A DNA stretch of 64,000 nucleotides from Artocarpus heterophyllus. Taxonomy: Eukaryota; Streptophyta; Magnoliopsida; Rosales; Moraceae. Numbering within the stretch: the first letter of the stretch is position 1; every line of letters begins with the position of its first letter. Below are positions 19,171-32,275 of the stretch, in pieces. A model generated the notes under the pieces. That model was not told the DNA's origin, did not search any database, and saw nothing but the letters and a program-made list of their open reading frames with translations. The position numbers were made by a program, and so were the translations under genes. The stretch spans positions 1,595,530 to 1,659,529 of the forward strand of contig CM046332.1 of NCBI GenBank assembly GCA_025403435.1, read 5' to 3'.

Positions 19171-21354
19171 AAAAAAAAAAAAAAGAAATAAAGAAAGAAA
19201 AGAAAAGACAAAAACAAAAAACAAAACATTCCACGTCATATAATGCAAGATCGAACCCAAGTTGTTTTGAATCCAAATTTCATCCTATCTGTAATGCACA
19301 ATTAACTCATAATTAGTCAACCCAATTAACTCACAATTAGTTAGAATGAGCATCTTGCATATCTGTACATTTAGTGAACATGCAATACTGAAGTACGAGA
19401 ATATAGAAAAAGTATATTTTCACGAGCATAAGTACTCATTATTTTTAAGATTAAATCATGCATAAATATGTTTATATTCATTAAATATGACATTGAATTA
19501 TTAATTTATGATCTAACATGCTTTAAAAAGTTATGTTGCATTGAAAAGCTCAGTTTTTTAGTTAAGGAAGATTGGTGTGCCAAAAGGTTACAAAATAGAT
19601 TACACGTACATTTTCATTTTAAATGCATTCTAAACTGATTTTTTTTCCTATTTATTAATTTGGAACAGTTAGATTTTATTAGAATTTAAAGTATACAAAA
19701 TGGCGTAATTTAATTAGTGTGTTAACTAGGTTATAGAAGCTGAAGTTGTGCATGTTTGCACTTGATTTAATTTACTAATCATCAACTCAAATCTCTTACT
19801 CAGTGCACTTTCTACACGTCAAACCCTTGAAAAAGATTGTAAAAGCTCCCAAGCAACCTCCTATTCCTTCTCATCTTTTTTTGAACAAGTCAAATGAACT
19901 ATAAGCTTTAATTTTGCTTCTTTTTTTCTCCTGCAACTCTAAAAACTTCTAGCACATTCCCTGCTCTTTCTCTCCATTTTCCATTTCCTCAAGCTCATAA
20001 GAACTTAAACAAGACTATAGAAATTCAAGTTACACAAAACAGACAATGTTCTCACCATTTTGAGATTAAAAATCAAGTGTTTTGACCTCCAATAGAACCC
20101 TAAGTTCAAGCCCTATTAGATAGCATCTATATTTATGTTTCTTACTATGAAATGAAGTTATTTAATGTTATATATGATTATAGATTTAAAGGAAGTAAGG
20201 AATGACAAATTTGATGTTAATCTAAGTTAGTTGAACTAGATTTCTTTTCTATTGAAATCTGATAGTGTTTTATAATTTATTGTATCTAAATTGCTCATTA
20301 GATATTTTAAATTGTCTTCCTATGGTTACAAATGACAAATGATTAGAATTACATTTAGCTTCTGATTAAAATCAAAATTAGATTAAGTTAAACCTTTATT
20401 GGCTTTCCAATGAATTGCTCATATGGTGAAAACGTTTTTATGATTTTCATTGTAGCCTTATTGATATTTAATATTGGATATTGATAATTAAATGAAGAAA
20501 ATAAATTTGGCTAAGAAATGATGAGAATGTTATAAGCTTTTACACTCTTGATTTATCTTTAATGTAAATGTGTATATTTATTTTAGAAACCTTAATGTTT
20601 TGAGTGTATGTTAGTATCACATGTGACTTTATATTTGTTTATTCAAGCATGTTATGTGATTGAGAACATGCAAAATGATTAAAAATACTCATACTATTTA
20701 GGTTTTGTTTAAAGATGTTCCTATTTTGAGTCGTTATAGTTCTATCTCATATGTGATGTTTTTTCTTTTGATGAGATTGAGAGAAGTATGATATGATTTT
20801 ATAAGGCCCTTAGCATAACAAATCTCCTAAGAGGACTGATCTTTTCACTCTATAGCAAATTTGAATTGAGGTAAGTAGAAACTACCATTTACTACACCAC
20901 AATAACTATGTAAGGTTATGTTTTAAATTTCACTAATTGGAATGTTGTTATTTGACAATGATATAGATTATTGAAAAGCATTCATATTTCATGATATTTA
21001 CATTAGAATATGTGATATGATCTAAAACAAAAATGAGGTTTTTAACTAAAATGGGGTATAGTGCTTAATTGATGGTCAGATAGGCACGGGACACGAGTGG
21101 GACTAGCGAACTCACAAAAGGCGATGAATACTTTGAGGTTGAAAAACAAAGATAAGAAAAACCACAAAGATTGAGACTGAATACAACAAATACCTGAGGC
21201 CTATAGACCAAGATGGAAACCCCATATTATTATTATTACATTAGCCAAATTATGATGAATAAGTTTTGAAAACTACAGACTATTATTACTAGTTAAGTAC
21301 CACACTCCAAGGGTACCCAGAAGAAGAAAGAATTGTTGAAAGAAAACTAATAAA
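19171..21354. other. Unassigned AT-rich DNA, possibly an old LTR remnant
   Basis: No coding region. Around 19880-20100 a CT-rich leader-like stretch precedes very AT-rich sequence. Around 20870 a GAGGTAAGTAGAAACTACC segment resembles the splice-like module of chromoviral LTRs, and 21050-21310 is less AT-rich. Together these suggest a decayed LTR, but I cannot place its ends. Confidence 0.3.
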
Positions 21355-21975
21355 CACTACTAGAAATTGTTAATTATATGACGTATAGTACACAATGGTT
21401 TAAATGCGCTAAAAAACTCATGGAAGTGCAAAAAATACAAACACCATCATGAAAATTGGGGTTTTCTCGACGGTATCTTACACGATAGTTTTGGACAAAA
21501 TCGTCGTATAAAGTTATAGCTTACATGACTGTTTTAACAAAAAACCGTCATATAAGCTACTATAGAAATAATAATAGCAATAATTTATAGTAGTAATATA
21601 AAATACAATTAAATATTTTTGTAATATTGTTATTTAATGCAAATATTAACATAAATTAATAATATATTGTTAATAATTATAAATTAAAAATATTAAAAAT
21701 ATAAATTATAATTGTTAAGAAATTAATGATTATAATTTATATCAATAATTATAAATTACAAATTGTTAATAATACATTATTAACATTATAAATTAAGAAT
21801 ATTAAAATACTATTATTATCATAAAAATTAATATTTTTTAGGAAAAAATTTCATTATTTTAATTTTATTGTATTATAAATTGGTATATATTAAATGACGA
21901 TTAATATGAGAAATTGTTGTGTAAGGCTTTTGTAGCTTACACAACAGTTTTGGAATAAAACTATTGTGTAAGGTG
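21355..21975. mobile_element. Small CACTA-like non-autonomous fragment
   Basis: Begins CACTACTAGAAATTG and contains palindromic units TTACACGATAGTTTT / AAAATCGTCGTATAA near 21475-21560 and TTACACAACAGTTTT / AAAACTATTGTGTAAG near 21930-21975, on either side of a 350-base AT-only core. The left end looks like a CACTA terminus. I do not find a matching right terminus, so it is probably truncated or diverged. Confidence 0.5.
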
Positions 21976-22504
21976 CCGATAAAGCTCAACCTACTGGCTC
22001 GATAGACAAATGTAGAGCGCAAAAAGAATAGACCCCAAACACCCAAAAGCAGATGCTACCAGCTTCTCTATCACCCCCATATTCCAACTTTTAATTACAT
22101 TAATCAAAAAGCATTCTCCATTTAACAAAAGTTGCATGGAGTTCATCCTCCTAATTTGTTGATCACCAGTCATGCTCACCATCTTTTTAAGTAAAAAAAA
22201 AAATGCTTCTTGACATATAGAATTTGTAAGTGGGCATTTCCTTTTAAAGCCATTAGTTTTTTTTTTTTGGTGTAATTTTAGTTGATATATTTTGTTGGAT
22301 GCTTGTTTTTATTATTAGAACCATTTTTTATGACTTATAAAAAATTGGAAAAAAATATTGTCATTAGAAATGCTTTAAAGATTAAGACTACAAGGAAAGG
22401 GGCGTAGAGTACTATCTCAAATTCCTAGCAATGGATGCTTCCACATCGTAACCCACTCTGCTAAATGTTAGCACCATCGGCAACAACCTACCTTAAATGT
22501 AAAC
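21976..22504. other. Spacer without recognisable features
   Basis: Mixed-composition DNA with poly-A and poly-T runs. No gene. It ends where the LARD left LTR begins in mid-sequence, so the junction near 22505 is a deletion or rearrangement point. Confidence 0.5.
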
Positions 22505-25500
22505 GCATTTATAACGTTAATCTTACTTACTTAGTAATAAAAATAATAATAAAAAAATTTCTTTAAACATCCTTGAAAAATGTTATTAAAAACTGTTGCA
22601 ACCTTTGTCGCATTTCAAGTTGAGACCTCGCTCAACACTTGACTTTAAAATCATTTCAAATTGTTTCTTAAAACTTAATAAGAAACATTTACTAAAACAT
22701 CACTTAATACTTCACTTTATAATTGTATAAAACAATTCATAAACTGTATCTTAAAACTTTGAAAATATTTCTTACAACTGTGATTTTCTTAAAACGTTGA
22801 AAATACTATATCAAAGAGTGGATAACCTTTTCTTTGTGTAGCGGAAGCAAACTGTGGTGGTATCCATACCCAAATCCTCGCATCTGTTCTCCGCAGCACC
22901 CAACTCTTCTAACAGGTCCTACTGGTCACCCATAAAACTACCTATAGTATGAAGAAACTTTTTATGAGCTTTTGCTCAGTAAGTTCAAACATATTCTCAC
23001 AAATCATTTAAAACATGCTTTAGAAACTTTTCTCATGAAAACCTTTTCTGAAAACATTTTTCATAAACGTTTTTCATAAACATTTATCATAAAACATTTT
23101 TAAAACGTTTCTCATAAACGTTTTCATAAAGCATTTCTGTAATGTTTTTCATAAAATATTTAACATAAAACAATCCTCAGATTGCTCTTCATAAACGTCA
23201 TTTATGTTTTTATAAACATTTAATATAAAATATTCCTCAGAATGTTTTCTATAACATAAAAATGTTTCGTAACAAGGAAAACCAGTAAAATCAAAATGCA
23301 TGTTTCCATTTATACTCAATTATGAACTTCAATTATAAGCATTTTATGAACATTCTTTTCTTACTTTAACTTTCTACGTTTGTTTCTTAACTTTTCTTAT
23401 CTTACTTTGACTTTTTATCCTTGTTACTTATCTTTTCTTATCTTATTTTAACTTTCCTTATTTTGTTTTAGTGTTCGTACCAACATCATTAATCATGAGA
23501 TCATAAACATGATGCTTCCCTTATGGAAGACTTCAAACCATCGAACATCGAGATCATGTACCTCACATCTAGGAGGTCAAACATTAACTTTACTTTCAGT
23601 ACCTCACAACAAGGAGGCTGGTACGACACTTTCTTTTTCCATATATTACCTTCTTATTAAATTTAGTGAGCATTACAAATGCAATCACATCATATACAAA
23701 CACACTTACAAATCATAGCTTGTACTGTAAAATCTATTGCATAACAAATGCAACATAAAACGCAAACACATTTTGCAAATCATAACTTGTACTTTGAAAC
23801 TTATTCATAACAAATGCAACTTATTGCATAACAAATGCATCATAAAACTTATAACTTAAAATATAAAACATTATGCATTATCAAAATGCAAAACATACTT
23901 TAAATACTTTGAAAATCATAACTTGAACTTTTCAAACCATTATGCATATCAATATGCAAATAGACTTTAAACATAATAGTTGCAAATTCATTGCAAATCT
24001 TCTTTTGTACTTTAAACTTTTTGCATAATAAATGCAAACATACTTTAAAAGAAACTTCCATAATAATTGCAAAACTCATTTACAAACATATATGTAAGCA
24101 TTTGAAAACTATTTACTTCATGCTGTAGGTAAAGTCTGAACTTACCTGGACTTAGCTCTAACGTTCTCTATTCCGTTCCTTTTCCTTCCATTAGTCGGCC
24201 TCTTCTGTCCTGATCAAACGACAACTGACTCATTAATTAACTTTCTTTTTATCAATCTACTCGATTGATAATAGAACGTAAACATTAAACATTCATTTTC
24301 TCTTAACTTAACTTGGTACCCTATCGGTTTACCCTTCTCTTTACTTAACCTTATAAACCATTGGTTTTCCTTTCCTTCACTTAGCTTTGTAACCCACCGA
24401 GGTTATTTTTTCCTTTTAATTATATAACCCACTGGATTACCTTTGTTTACTCGAACATCCCTTATTAAATCTCCCCTTTCATATGACGGTTTTGTTACCT
24501 AACATGTTATGGAACATTTTTCGTCTAAGAACGTTATGTTAAATCGGAGTGTTCAACTTCATTCTAGCTATTTCCTCAAAAATGATGATTTTACCCCTAA
24601 TGGGTTTTTTGTCCACTTCGTAACTCTATAAAACCCATTGCTTGACTTTAACATTTCATTACCTACATATTATGGAAAAATTCTCACTAAGGAACGTTCT
24701 GACATGGGCATTTCAGGTCTATTTTGGCCTTTTTAACAAAATGATCATTTTGCCCCTAACGTTTTTCTTTGACAAAATTTTGAATACTTTAGAACTTAGC
24801 ATCCTAATTATTCACTGCCTATAGCAGTGTAAGAATTCTACATTTCTTGGTGAAAAACCTAGTTTTCACATGATTTTACAGTTTTGGCCTAAAATACAAA
24901 AATACTTACATTTTTGTCCCCAGAACTAAAAATGACCAATTCATACCATAACGCTTGGTTTTTCACAACGAATAAAACTTACAAAAGCACTGTAGTCGAA
25001 TTCCAAATATTTCATAATGTTTTCATTTCTTGAAATTTTGTGCCCAAAATTTCGTAAAATTCATAACTTATCAACCGGGCAGAATTTTGAAAAACTATCC
25101 ATGTAGTCCTAACAGTTTCGATGAGTTATACAACTTTTGTGTTTTAACTTTCTTGAAATTCCATCATTTAGAGGGACTTTTTGGCTAATTTTCAATTCTG
25201 CCGAGAATACTTTTTTCTTTGCAATTTAGCCCCTTTTGAAATTTCATCTACTTTCTTCTTTCCAACATCATCACCATCAACATATAACATAAAATAACCA
25301 TGCAACAATGTCCATTTACATGCCATAGACCAAAATCATTTTATCAAACACATAATATGCATAAAAGCATAAACTTTAACTTAACTTCAAAGATTAGAAT
25401 TTTACCTAATTCTTGCTAGGGCTTGTTCTTCCTTTTCATTGCTTGAATTCCTTCATAGTCTCCTTGATATCAAGCCCATACTACACCATAAAAGTTTCAT

Positions 25501-25874
25501 CAAAACTTCAACAAAAACCCTAGAAAACTTAGGGTAAAGTTTGGGTTTTTACCTTGAAAATTCTTCAATCTTCATCTCCTTCACTTACACTTGCCTTAAT
25601 GCATGATTTGGAACTTGGAATTCATCAAAATTTTGAGAAAACATTCCTAGGAGGGGGATGGTTTTCTTGGGAGAATTTTTACACTATGTTATTTTTGTAG
25701 TGTAATTTTCATATTGTATAACTTTATCAGTGTACTTCCTTACACTACATCATTCTAATACTATATAATTTTTCATGTTATTATATAGTATTTTTCTCCT
25801 TAAACTGTATTTTCATCTTATATAATTCTTAACTTATTGCATTTTTAATGTAGTAAAAATGCTCAGATGTTACA
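22505..25874 (-). repeat. LARD 3' LTR (left copy), truncated
   Basis: Matches the right LTR from the AACGTTAATCTTACTTAC block onward. The first 45-50 bases are missing. Relative to the right LTR an internal segment of about 590 bases is absent at the GGGAGAAT/TTTTACACT junction near 25676. It keeps the TGAGC-TTTT-GCTCA hairpin (22965-22978), a CATAAACATTTCTCAT-like run (23030-23280) and a GCATAACAAATGCAA-like run (23680-24080). Confidence 0.85.
23680..24080. repeat. Degenerate short-period repeats in the LARD LTR
   Basis: Many imperfect copies of GCATAACAAATGCAAA with ACTTTAAA spacers. The right LTR has the same run at about 28130-28520. Low-complexity amplification is the simplest explanation. 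Confidence 0.6.
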
Positions 25875-26969
25875 ATCTACCCTCCTTGAAAATTTTCGTT
25901 CTCGAAAATTAAAACCTTCATGGGTAGTTCATTTCGTTGTCACCCTTTCCATTCTTAACATGCCTCCCTACATTATTACTTTCTTAATGAAAACTAAGCC
26001 TCTAACTTGGGACTTCATAAACTTTCATCATTTCACTGATATATTTCTTTGCATTGTAACACCGTACTTCTACTACGCAACTCTGATCTTTCATCATTTG
26101 AGCGTAGTTTCCATTCGTTTAAAAGTTAGCATTTTACCAATGAATGCTATTCTTGAAATAGGGTTTATTTTCATTCAAATTGCATCATGACTATCGAAAA
26201 ATCAAGGTCATTTGACCATAAATCCATAATTTTCCAGTCCTATATTCATTCTAAAACTACATTTTTATGTAATTTTCCTCATAACGTATAAATCTCCAGC
26301 TTCCATCCTCCAACCCGTGAGGTTTTCATTGACAAACTTGGCATCATTGTCTTGATCATGATTCCTATCCGGGCAGTTACAAGGTCATTAGCATGTCTCA
26401 GCTCAGCTATGAAATGCTTAACTTGAAAGGATCGTATAGTTAATCATCTAACGTCTGGTTGCTCTCAGGCACTCTCATTCCATAAGACTCTAAAAATCAC
26501 TTTCGGACGTTGATTATTCCGTTATCTTGATCTACGTTCCTCATTATACTTATAGCCAATACCGAATTGACTTCTAATAGAGTGAGATTTGCCTATACGG
26601 AGACACCATTGTGCGCATAAACATCATAACGGGTCACGAGCTTATCTTCTTGATTTTTGAGCGGTTGGCCATCTATTGACCATCATTGACCACGTTTGAC
26701 CATCGTTGACTTGATACCACTGATGGACGATAACCACCATCGAATTGTGGGGACATTATAACACATATCATTACGTTCATTCTTTGACCTTTGCTTTCCT
26801 GTTGCTCATTCGGATTTGCCAATATCAAAGGCTATATACCCGGTACAAGCACGTAATTGTTAAATGCTAACTTTTCTTCCTACTAAACTTAACTTACTTA
26901 CTTGAGCTATGGTGTAGCGGATATATGATAGCGCGAGATGCGATGGCAGGATACCGCTCTGATACCATC
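25875..26969 (-). other. LARD internal region, non-coding
   Basis: The polypurine tract is at 25875-25890 (minus strand AAGGAGGGTAGATT). The Met-tRNA primer site TGGTATCAGAGC is at 26956-26967 (minus strand), two bases from the right LTR. Between them there is no frame with retroelement homology. A short stretch near 26660-26710 repeats ATGGTCAA-type units. The 107-residue plus-strand ORF here has no retroelement similarity. Confidence 0.75.
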
Positions 26970-29900
26970 TGTGACGACCCAGCTTTTCGGACAGTCACTT
27001 AACTTTCTTAAACCATCATGAATAACGTTAATCTTACTTACTTAGTAAGAAAAATACTGAAAAAAAAATTTCTTTAAACATCCTTGAAAAACGTTCTTAA
27101 AAACTGTTGCGACCTCTATTGCATTTCAAGTTGAGACCTTGCTCAACACTTGACTTTAAAATCATTTCAAATAGTTTAATATGAAACATTTACTAAAACA
27201 TCGCTTAATACTTCACTTTATAATTATATAAAACAGTTCGTAAACTGTATCTTAAAACTTTGAAAACATTTCTTAAAACTGTGATTTTCCTAAAACTTTG
27301 AAAATACTATATCAAAAAGTGGATAACCTTTTCTTTGTGTTGCGGAAGCAAACTGTGGTGGTATCCATACCTAAATTCTTAAATCCGTCTTCTACAGCAC
27401 CCAGCTCTTCTAACGGGTCCTACTGGCCAACCATATTTGCTCAATAAGTTCAAACATATTCTCACAAATCATTTAAAACATGCTTTAGAAACTTTTCTCA
27501 TGAAAACCTTTTTCTTAAAATATTTTTCATAAAACATTTCTAAAACGTTTCTCATAAACGTTTTCATAAAGCATTTCTGTAATGTTTTTCATAAAATATT
27601 TAACATAAAACAATCCTCAGATTGCTCTTCATAAACGTCATTTATGTTTTCATAAACACTTAATATAAAACATTCCTCAGAATGTTTTCCATAACATATA
27701 AATGTTTCATAACAAGGAAAACCAGTAAAATCAAAATGCATGTTTCCATTTATGCTCAATTATGAACTTCAATTATGAGCATTTTATGAACATTCTTTTC
27801 TTACTTTAACTTTCTACCTTTGTTTCTTAACTTTTCTTATCTTACTTTAACTTTCTATCCTTGTTCCTTATCTTTCCTTATCTTACTTTAACTTTCCTTA
27901 TTTTGTTTTAGTGTTTGTACCAACATCATTAATCAAGAAATCATAAACATGATGTTTCCCTTGCGGAAGACTTCAGACCATCGAACATCGAGGTCATGTA
28001 CCTCATATCTAGGAGGTCAAACTTTAACTTTACTTTCATTACCTCATAATAAGGAGGCTGGTATGATACTTTTTTTATCCGTACGTTACCTTCTTATTAA
28101 ATTTAGTGAGAATATCAAATGCAATCACATCATATGCAAACACACTTGCAAATTATAGCTTATACTGAAATCTATTGCATAACAAATGCAACATAAAATG
28201 CAAACACATTTCGTAAATCATAACTTGTACTCTGAAACTTATTGCATAACAAATACAACTTATTGCATAACAAATGCATCATAAAACTTATAACTTAAAC
28301 TATAAAACATTATGCATTATCAAAATGCAAAACATACTTTAAATACTTTGAAAACCATAACTTGAACTTTTAAAAACATTATGCACATCAATATGCAAAT
28401 AGACTTTAAACATAACAGTTGCAAATTCATTGCAAATCTTCTTTTGTACTTTAAAACTCTTTGCATAATAAATGCAAACATACTTTAAAAGAAACTTCCA
28501 TGATAATTGCAAACTCATTTACAAACATATATGTAAGCATTTGAAAACTATTTACTTCATGCTATAGGTAAAGTCTGAACTTACCTGGGCTTAGCTCTAA
28601 CGTTCTCTATTCTGTTCCTTTTCCTTCCATTAGTCGGCGTCTTGTCTCCTGATCAAACCACAGCCGACTCATTAATTAACTTTCTTTTTATCAATCTACT
28701 CGATTGATAATAAAACGTAAACATTAAACATTTATTTCCTTTTAACTTAACTTGGTACCCTATTGATTTATCCTTTTCTTTACTTAACCTTATAAATCAT
28801 CGGTTTTTCTTTCATTCACTTAGCTTTGTAACCCACCGGGATTACTTTTCCTTTTAATTGTATAACTCACTGGGTTATCTTTGTTTACTCGAACATCCCT
28901 TATTAAATCTCCCATCTCATATGATGGTTTCGTTACCTAACGTGTTATGGAACATTTTTCGTCTAAGAACATTATGTTAAATCGGAGTGTTCAACTTCAT
29001 TCTAGCTATTTCCTCAAAAATGACGATTTTACCCCTAACGGGTTTTTCGTCCACTTTGTAACTCTATAAAACCCATTGCTTAACTTTAACATTTCATTAC
29101 CTACATATTACGAAAAAATTCCCACTAAGGAACATTTCCTGACATAGGTTTTTTGGGTCCTTTTTGTCCTTTTTTTACAAAATGACCATTTTGCCCCCAA
29201 CGTTTTTCTTTCCTTCTTTTCTTTGACTAAATTTTGAATCCTTTAGAACTTAGCATCCTTAATTATTCACTGCCTATAGCAGTGTAAGAATTCTACATTT
29301 CTTGGTGTAAAACCCAGTTTTCATACGATTTTACAGTTTTGACCTGAAATACAAAAATATTTACATTTTTAAACCCGGTACCAAAAATGACCAATTCATA
29401 CCATAATGCTCAGTTTTTCACAACGAATAAAACTTATAAAAGCACTATAGTTGAATTCCAAACAATTCATAACGTTTTCGTTTCTTGAAATTTTGTGCCC
29501 AAAATTTCGTAAAATTCATAACTTATCAACCGGGCAGAATTGTGAAAAACTATCCATGTAGTCCTAACAGTTTCAACATGTTCTACAATTTTTGTATTTT
29601 AACTTTCTTGAAATTCCATCATTTAGAGAGACTTTTTGGCTGATTTTCAATTCTACCGAGAATACCTTTTTCTTTGCAATTTAGTCCCTTTTGAAATTTC
29701 ACCTACTTTCTTCTTTCCAACATCATCACCATCAACATATAACATAAAATAACCATGCCACAATGTCCATTTACATGCCATAGACCAAAATCATTTTATC
29801 AAACACATAATATGCATAAAAGCATAAACTTTAACTTAACTTCAAAGATTAGAATTTTACCTAATTCTTGCTAGGGCTTGTCCTTCCTTTTCATTGCTTG

Positions 29901-30916
29901 AATTCCTTCAAAGTCTCCTTGATATCAAGCCCATACTACACCATAAAAGTTTCATCAAAACTTCAACAAAAACCCTAGAAAACTTAGGGTAAAGTTTGGG
30001 TTTTTACCTTGAAAATTCTTCAATCTTCTTCTCCTTCACCTACACTTGCCTTAATGCATGATTTGGAACTTCGAATTCATCAAACTTTTGAGAAAGAATT
30101 CCTAGGAGGGGGACGGTTTTGCTTGGGAGAAATATGGACATATATTTTCTTTCTTTCTTTCTTTCTTTCTTTTCTTTCCTTCTTTCACGTTTGTCTCTTC
30201 TTCTTCTTCTTTTCCCACCATGGAGACCAACTTTGGTCTCTTATATAGTACATTGATTCACCTTTTTTTTTTCTTTTTCTTTTCTTTTTTTTATAAAAAG
30301 GTGACGAGTCATCACCTTGGTAACCAATTAGATTACTTTGGGTGGCCAAATGTGATTGGGCCACATTTCATGGTGTGGTGGCCTAATCAAAATCCATTGA
30401 GTGTCCACCAAACTTTTTACGCAGTCTAAGTTTATACTGATAGTATTTTTCCTATACTGTCGGTATTCTTTTTCATACAGTTCATAAGGTCCCATAACCT
30501 CCAATACTTATCCACATCCATCACATAATGTAATTCCAATATTATCTCACTTTGTACTATCCAAATTTATACTGACAGTATTTTTCTTATACTGTCGGTA
30601 TGTTCTCTATACTGTTACAGCATTTCTTATTCATCCTTATTCTCCAAACAGTATTATTCCTATACTGCTTCAACTTAAACAGTCTAATTTTTGTACTGTA
30701 TGACCTTAAACAATCAAATTTTTACACTGCATTATTTTTGTAGTGTACTTTTCATATTGTATAACTTTATCAGTGTACTTTCTTACACTGCATCATTCTA
30801 ATACTGTATAATTTTTCATGTTATTATATAGTATTTTTTCCCTAAACTATATTTTCATCTTATATAATTCTTAACTTATTATATTTTTAATGTAGTAAAA
30901 ATGCTCGGGTGTTACA
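26970..30916 (-). repeat. LARD 5' LTR (right copy), 3947 bp
   Basis: The full-length LTR. It includes the segment missing from the left copy (about 30131-30717): a CTTT microsatellite (30143-30177), CT-rich DNA, and clustered ACTGACAGTAT / ATACTGTCGGTAT dyads near 30430-30600. The hairpin at 22965 is damaged here (left arm deleted, near 27430). The base after the LTR begins CTAAA. Confidence 0.85.
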
Positions 30917-32275
30917 CTAAATATATGAATTCATTGTTTCTTAGTGTGCATTGATCATTGAAAACTTTAAATCCACTTATAATTACCAAATCAACCTTTG
31001 AATTATAATAATGATAATTTCGGATCACTAAAATAAGTAAGACATTTAAAATACAATTTGGAACAAAAGAGGTTCAGGTGGCTTAGAACAGTGCAAATCA
31101 AAGTATGGCAGTCGACCAAGATACACTCCCCCAGTTAACTACATGTCACATAGTAGCATGGTTGACAGCGTTATACAGATCAGGGTTGACCGGGGTGTCG
31201 CAAATGGCAGTGCTCTATTTCATATACCCAAATTCGAATCAAGTTCAAAATTTTTCAAATTAGTTCGAATGCATCCCAATCATATTCTAGTAAACCAAAA
31301 TCATTATATGAACCATATAAAATCATTTTTGTATAATCAACATTTTTCCTATTTTATTCAAAAATATGAAAAAAAAAATACAAGAACATATCTAATCCAA
31401 ATTTATGAGAATAAAATGAATAAATCATATACATAAGCTCTCATAAATCATAAATGCCTTTCATCATTCCTAAAAGTTAAAATCAAGACCAAAAGTGCAA
31501 TCTTTAACATTTAACTTCAAGTTCAATACCAAATACTCCAAAAACAAAACTGATAATAATATGGCAATAGCCAAACCTAGAAACATTGATTATGAGTTAA
31601 CAAATCATGAGAAATTCTTATTGATAAAAGATTAAACGAACTTACAAGGTTTCTAACGTCAAATTAGACAAAAATTGGTACTGACTTGAGTGGTTTCTTC
31701 CTCTGGTCTGAAAATAATTATTTCTAGAATTTTTATGAAGCAGATAAAGAAAGGAAAAGAGAGATGTAAGAAAGAGAGAGTGTGAGTGAGTGAGTATTCA
31801 GAATTGAGTTTAGCTTTTAATCAGACTTGGGTGTATTGTTTCATGGTGAAACCATGGCTACATATGGTTTTTTGAAGAAGTGGTTTGAAGGCCTATTTTT
31901 GTATATGATATGTCTGAGTGGTGTAGAGGGGTTGCTTTATGAATTGAACAAAGCCAAGTCTTTATTTTAAATAAATAAAATAAAGGAAAATGTTGCAATT
32001 TTAATTAAATCATTAAAAATACTAAAATCATAACTAGAAATTTGTTTTAAAATAATCTAATAATTGTTGGAATGAAATAAAATAAATTAAATTGAAAATA
32101 TAAGAATTTCAAATGATTAATTGAAAATTAATTTTTTTAAATTGGCACACATTGGAAAATGAGTATGTAGTGGAATTTTAAAAATTTATTTGATAAAAGC
32201 TTTTTCAAAAAAATGAGTTAGATATGCTATATATCATAAATTAATAAAATATTTTCATACCTTAGTGGACCAGTA
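30917..32275. other. Unassigned AT-rich DNA, possible LTR remnant
   Basis: No gene is supported. On the minus strand 31640-31810 reads as a CT-rich stretch leading into CCTTGTAAGTTC, similar to leader regions of chromoviral LTRs. The 97-residue ORF at 31143-31436 has a low-complexity C-terminus and no recognisable domain. Confidence 0.3.

Larger units (their letters stand above)
22505..30916 (-). mobile_element. LARD-like large non-coding LTR retrotransposon
   Basis: Two long direct repeats (22505-25874 and 26970-30916) flank only 1095 bases. The orientation is minus: a Met-tRNA primer site lies next to the right LTR and a polypurine tract next to the left one. LTR ends are TG...CA, reading TGTAACACC... 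to ...CGTCACA on the minus strand. The sequence before the polypurine tract (CGAGAACGAAAATTTTC) is like that of chromoviruses, so a Tekay-type helper is likely. No gag or pol homology is visible. The left LTR lacks about 50 bases at its outer end and about 590 bases internally, so no target duplication can be tested. Confidence 0.85.

Noticed and set aside
23509..23718. 69-residue ORF in the LARD left LTR, with a similar ORF at 27949-28158 in the right LTR
   Set aside because: It occurs twice only because LTRs are duplicates. It lies on the strand opposite to the element, has no domain, and ends in the low-complexity GCATAACAAATGCAA run.
31143..31436. 97-residue plus-strand ORF as a host gene
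   Set aside because: No recognisable domain, a low-complexity Lys/Asn/Tyr-rich C-terminus, no splice or promoter context, and a setting among LTR remnants.
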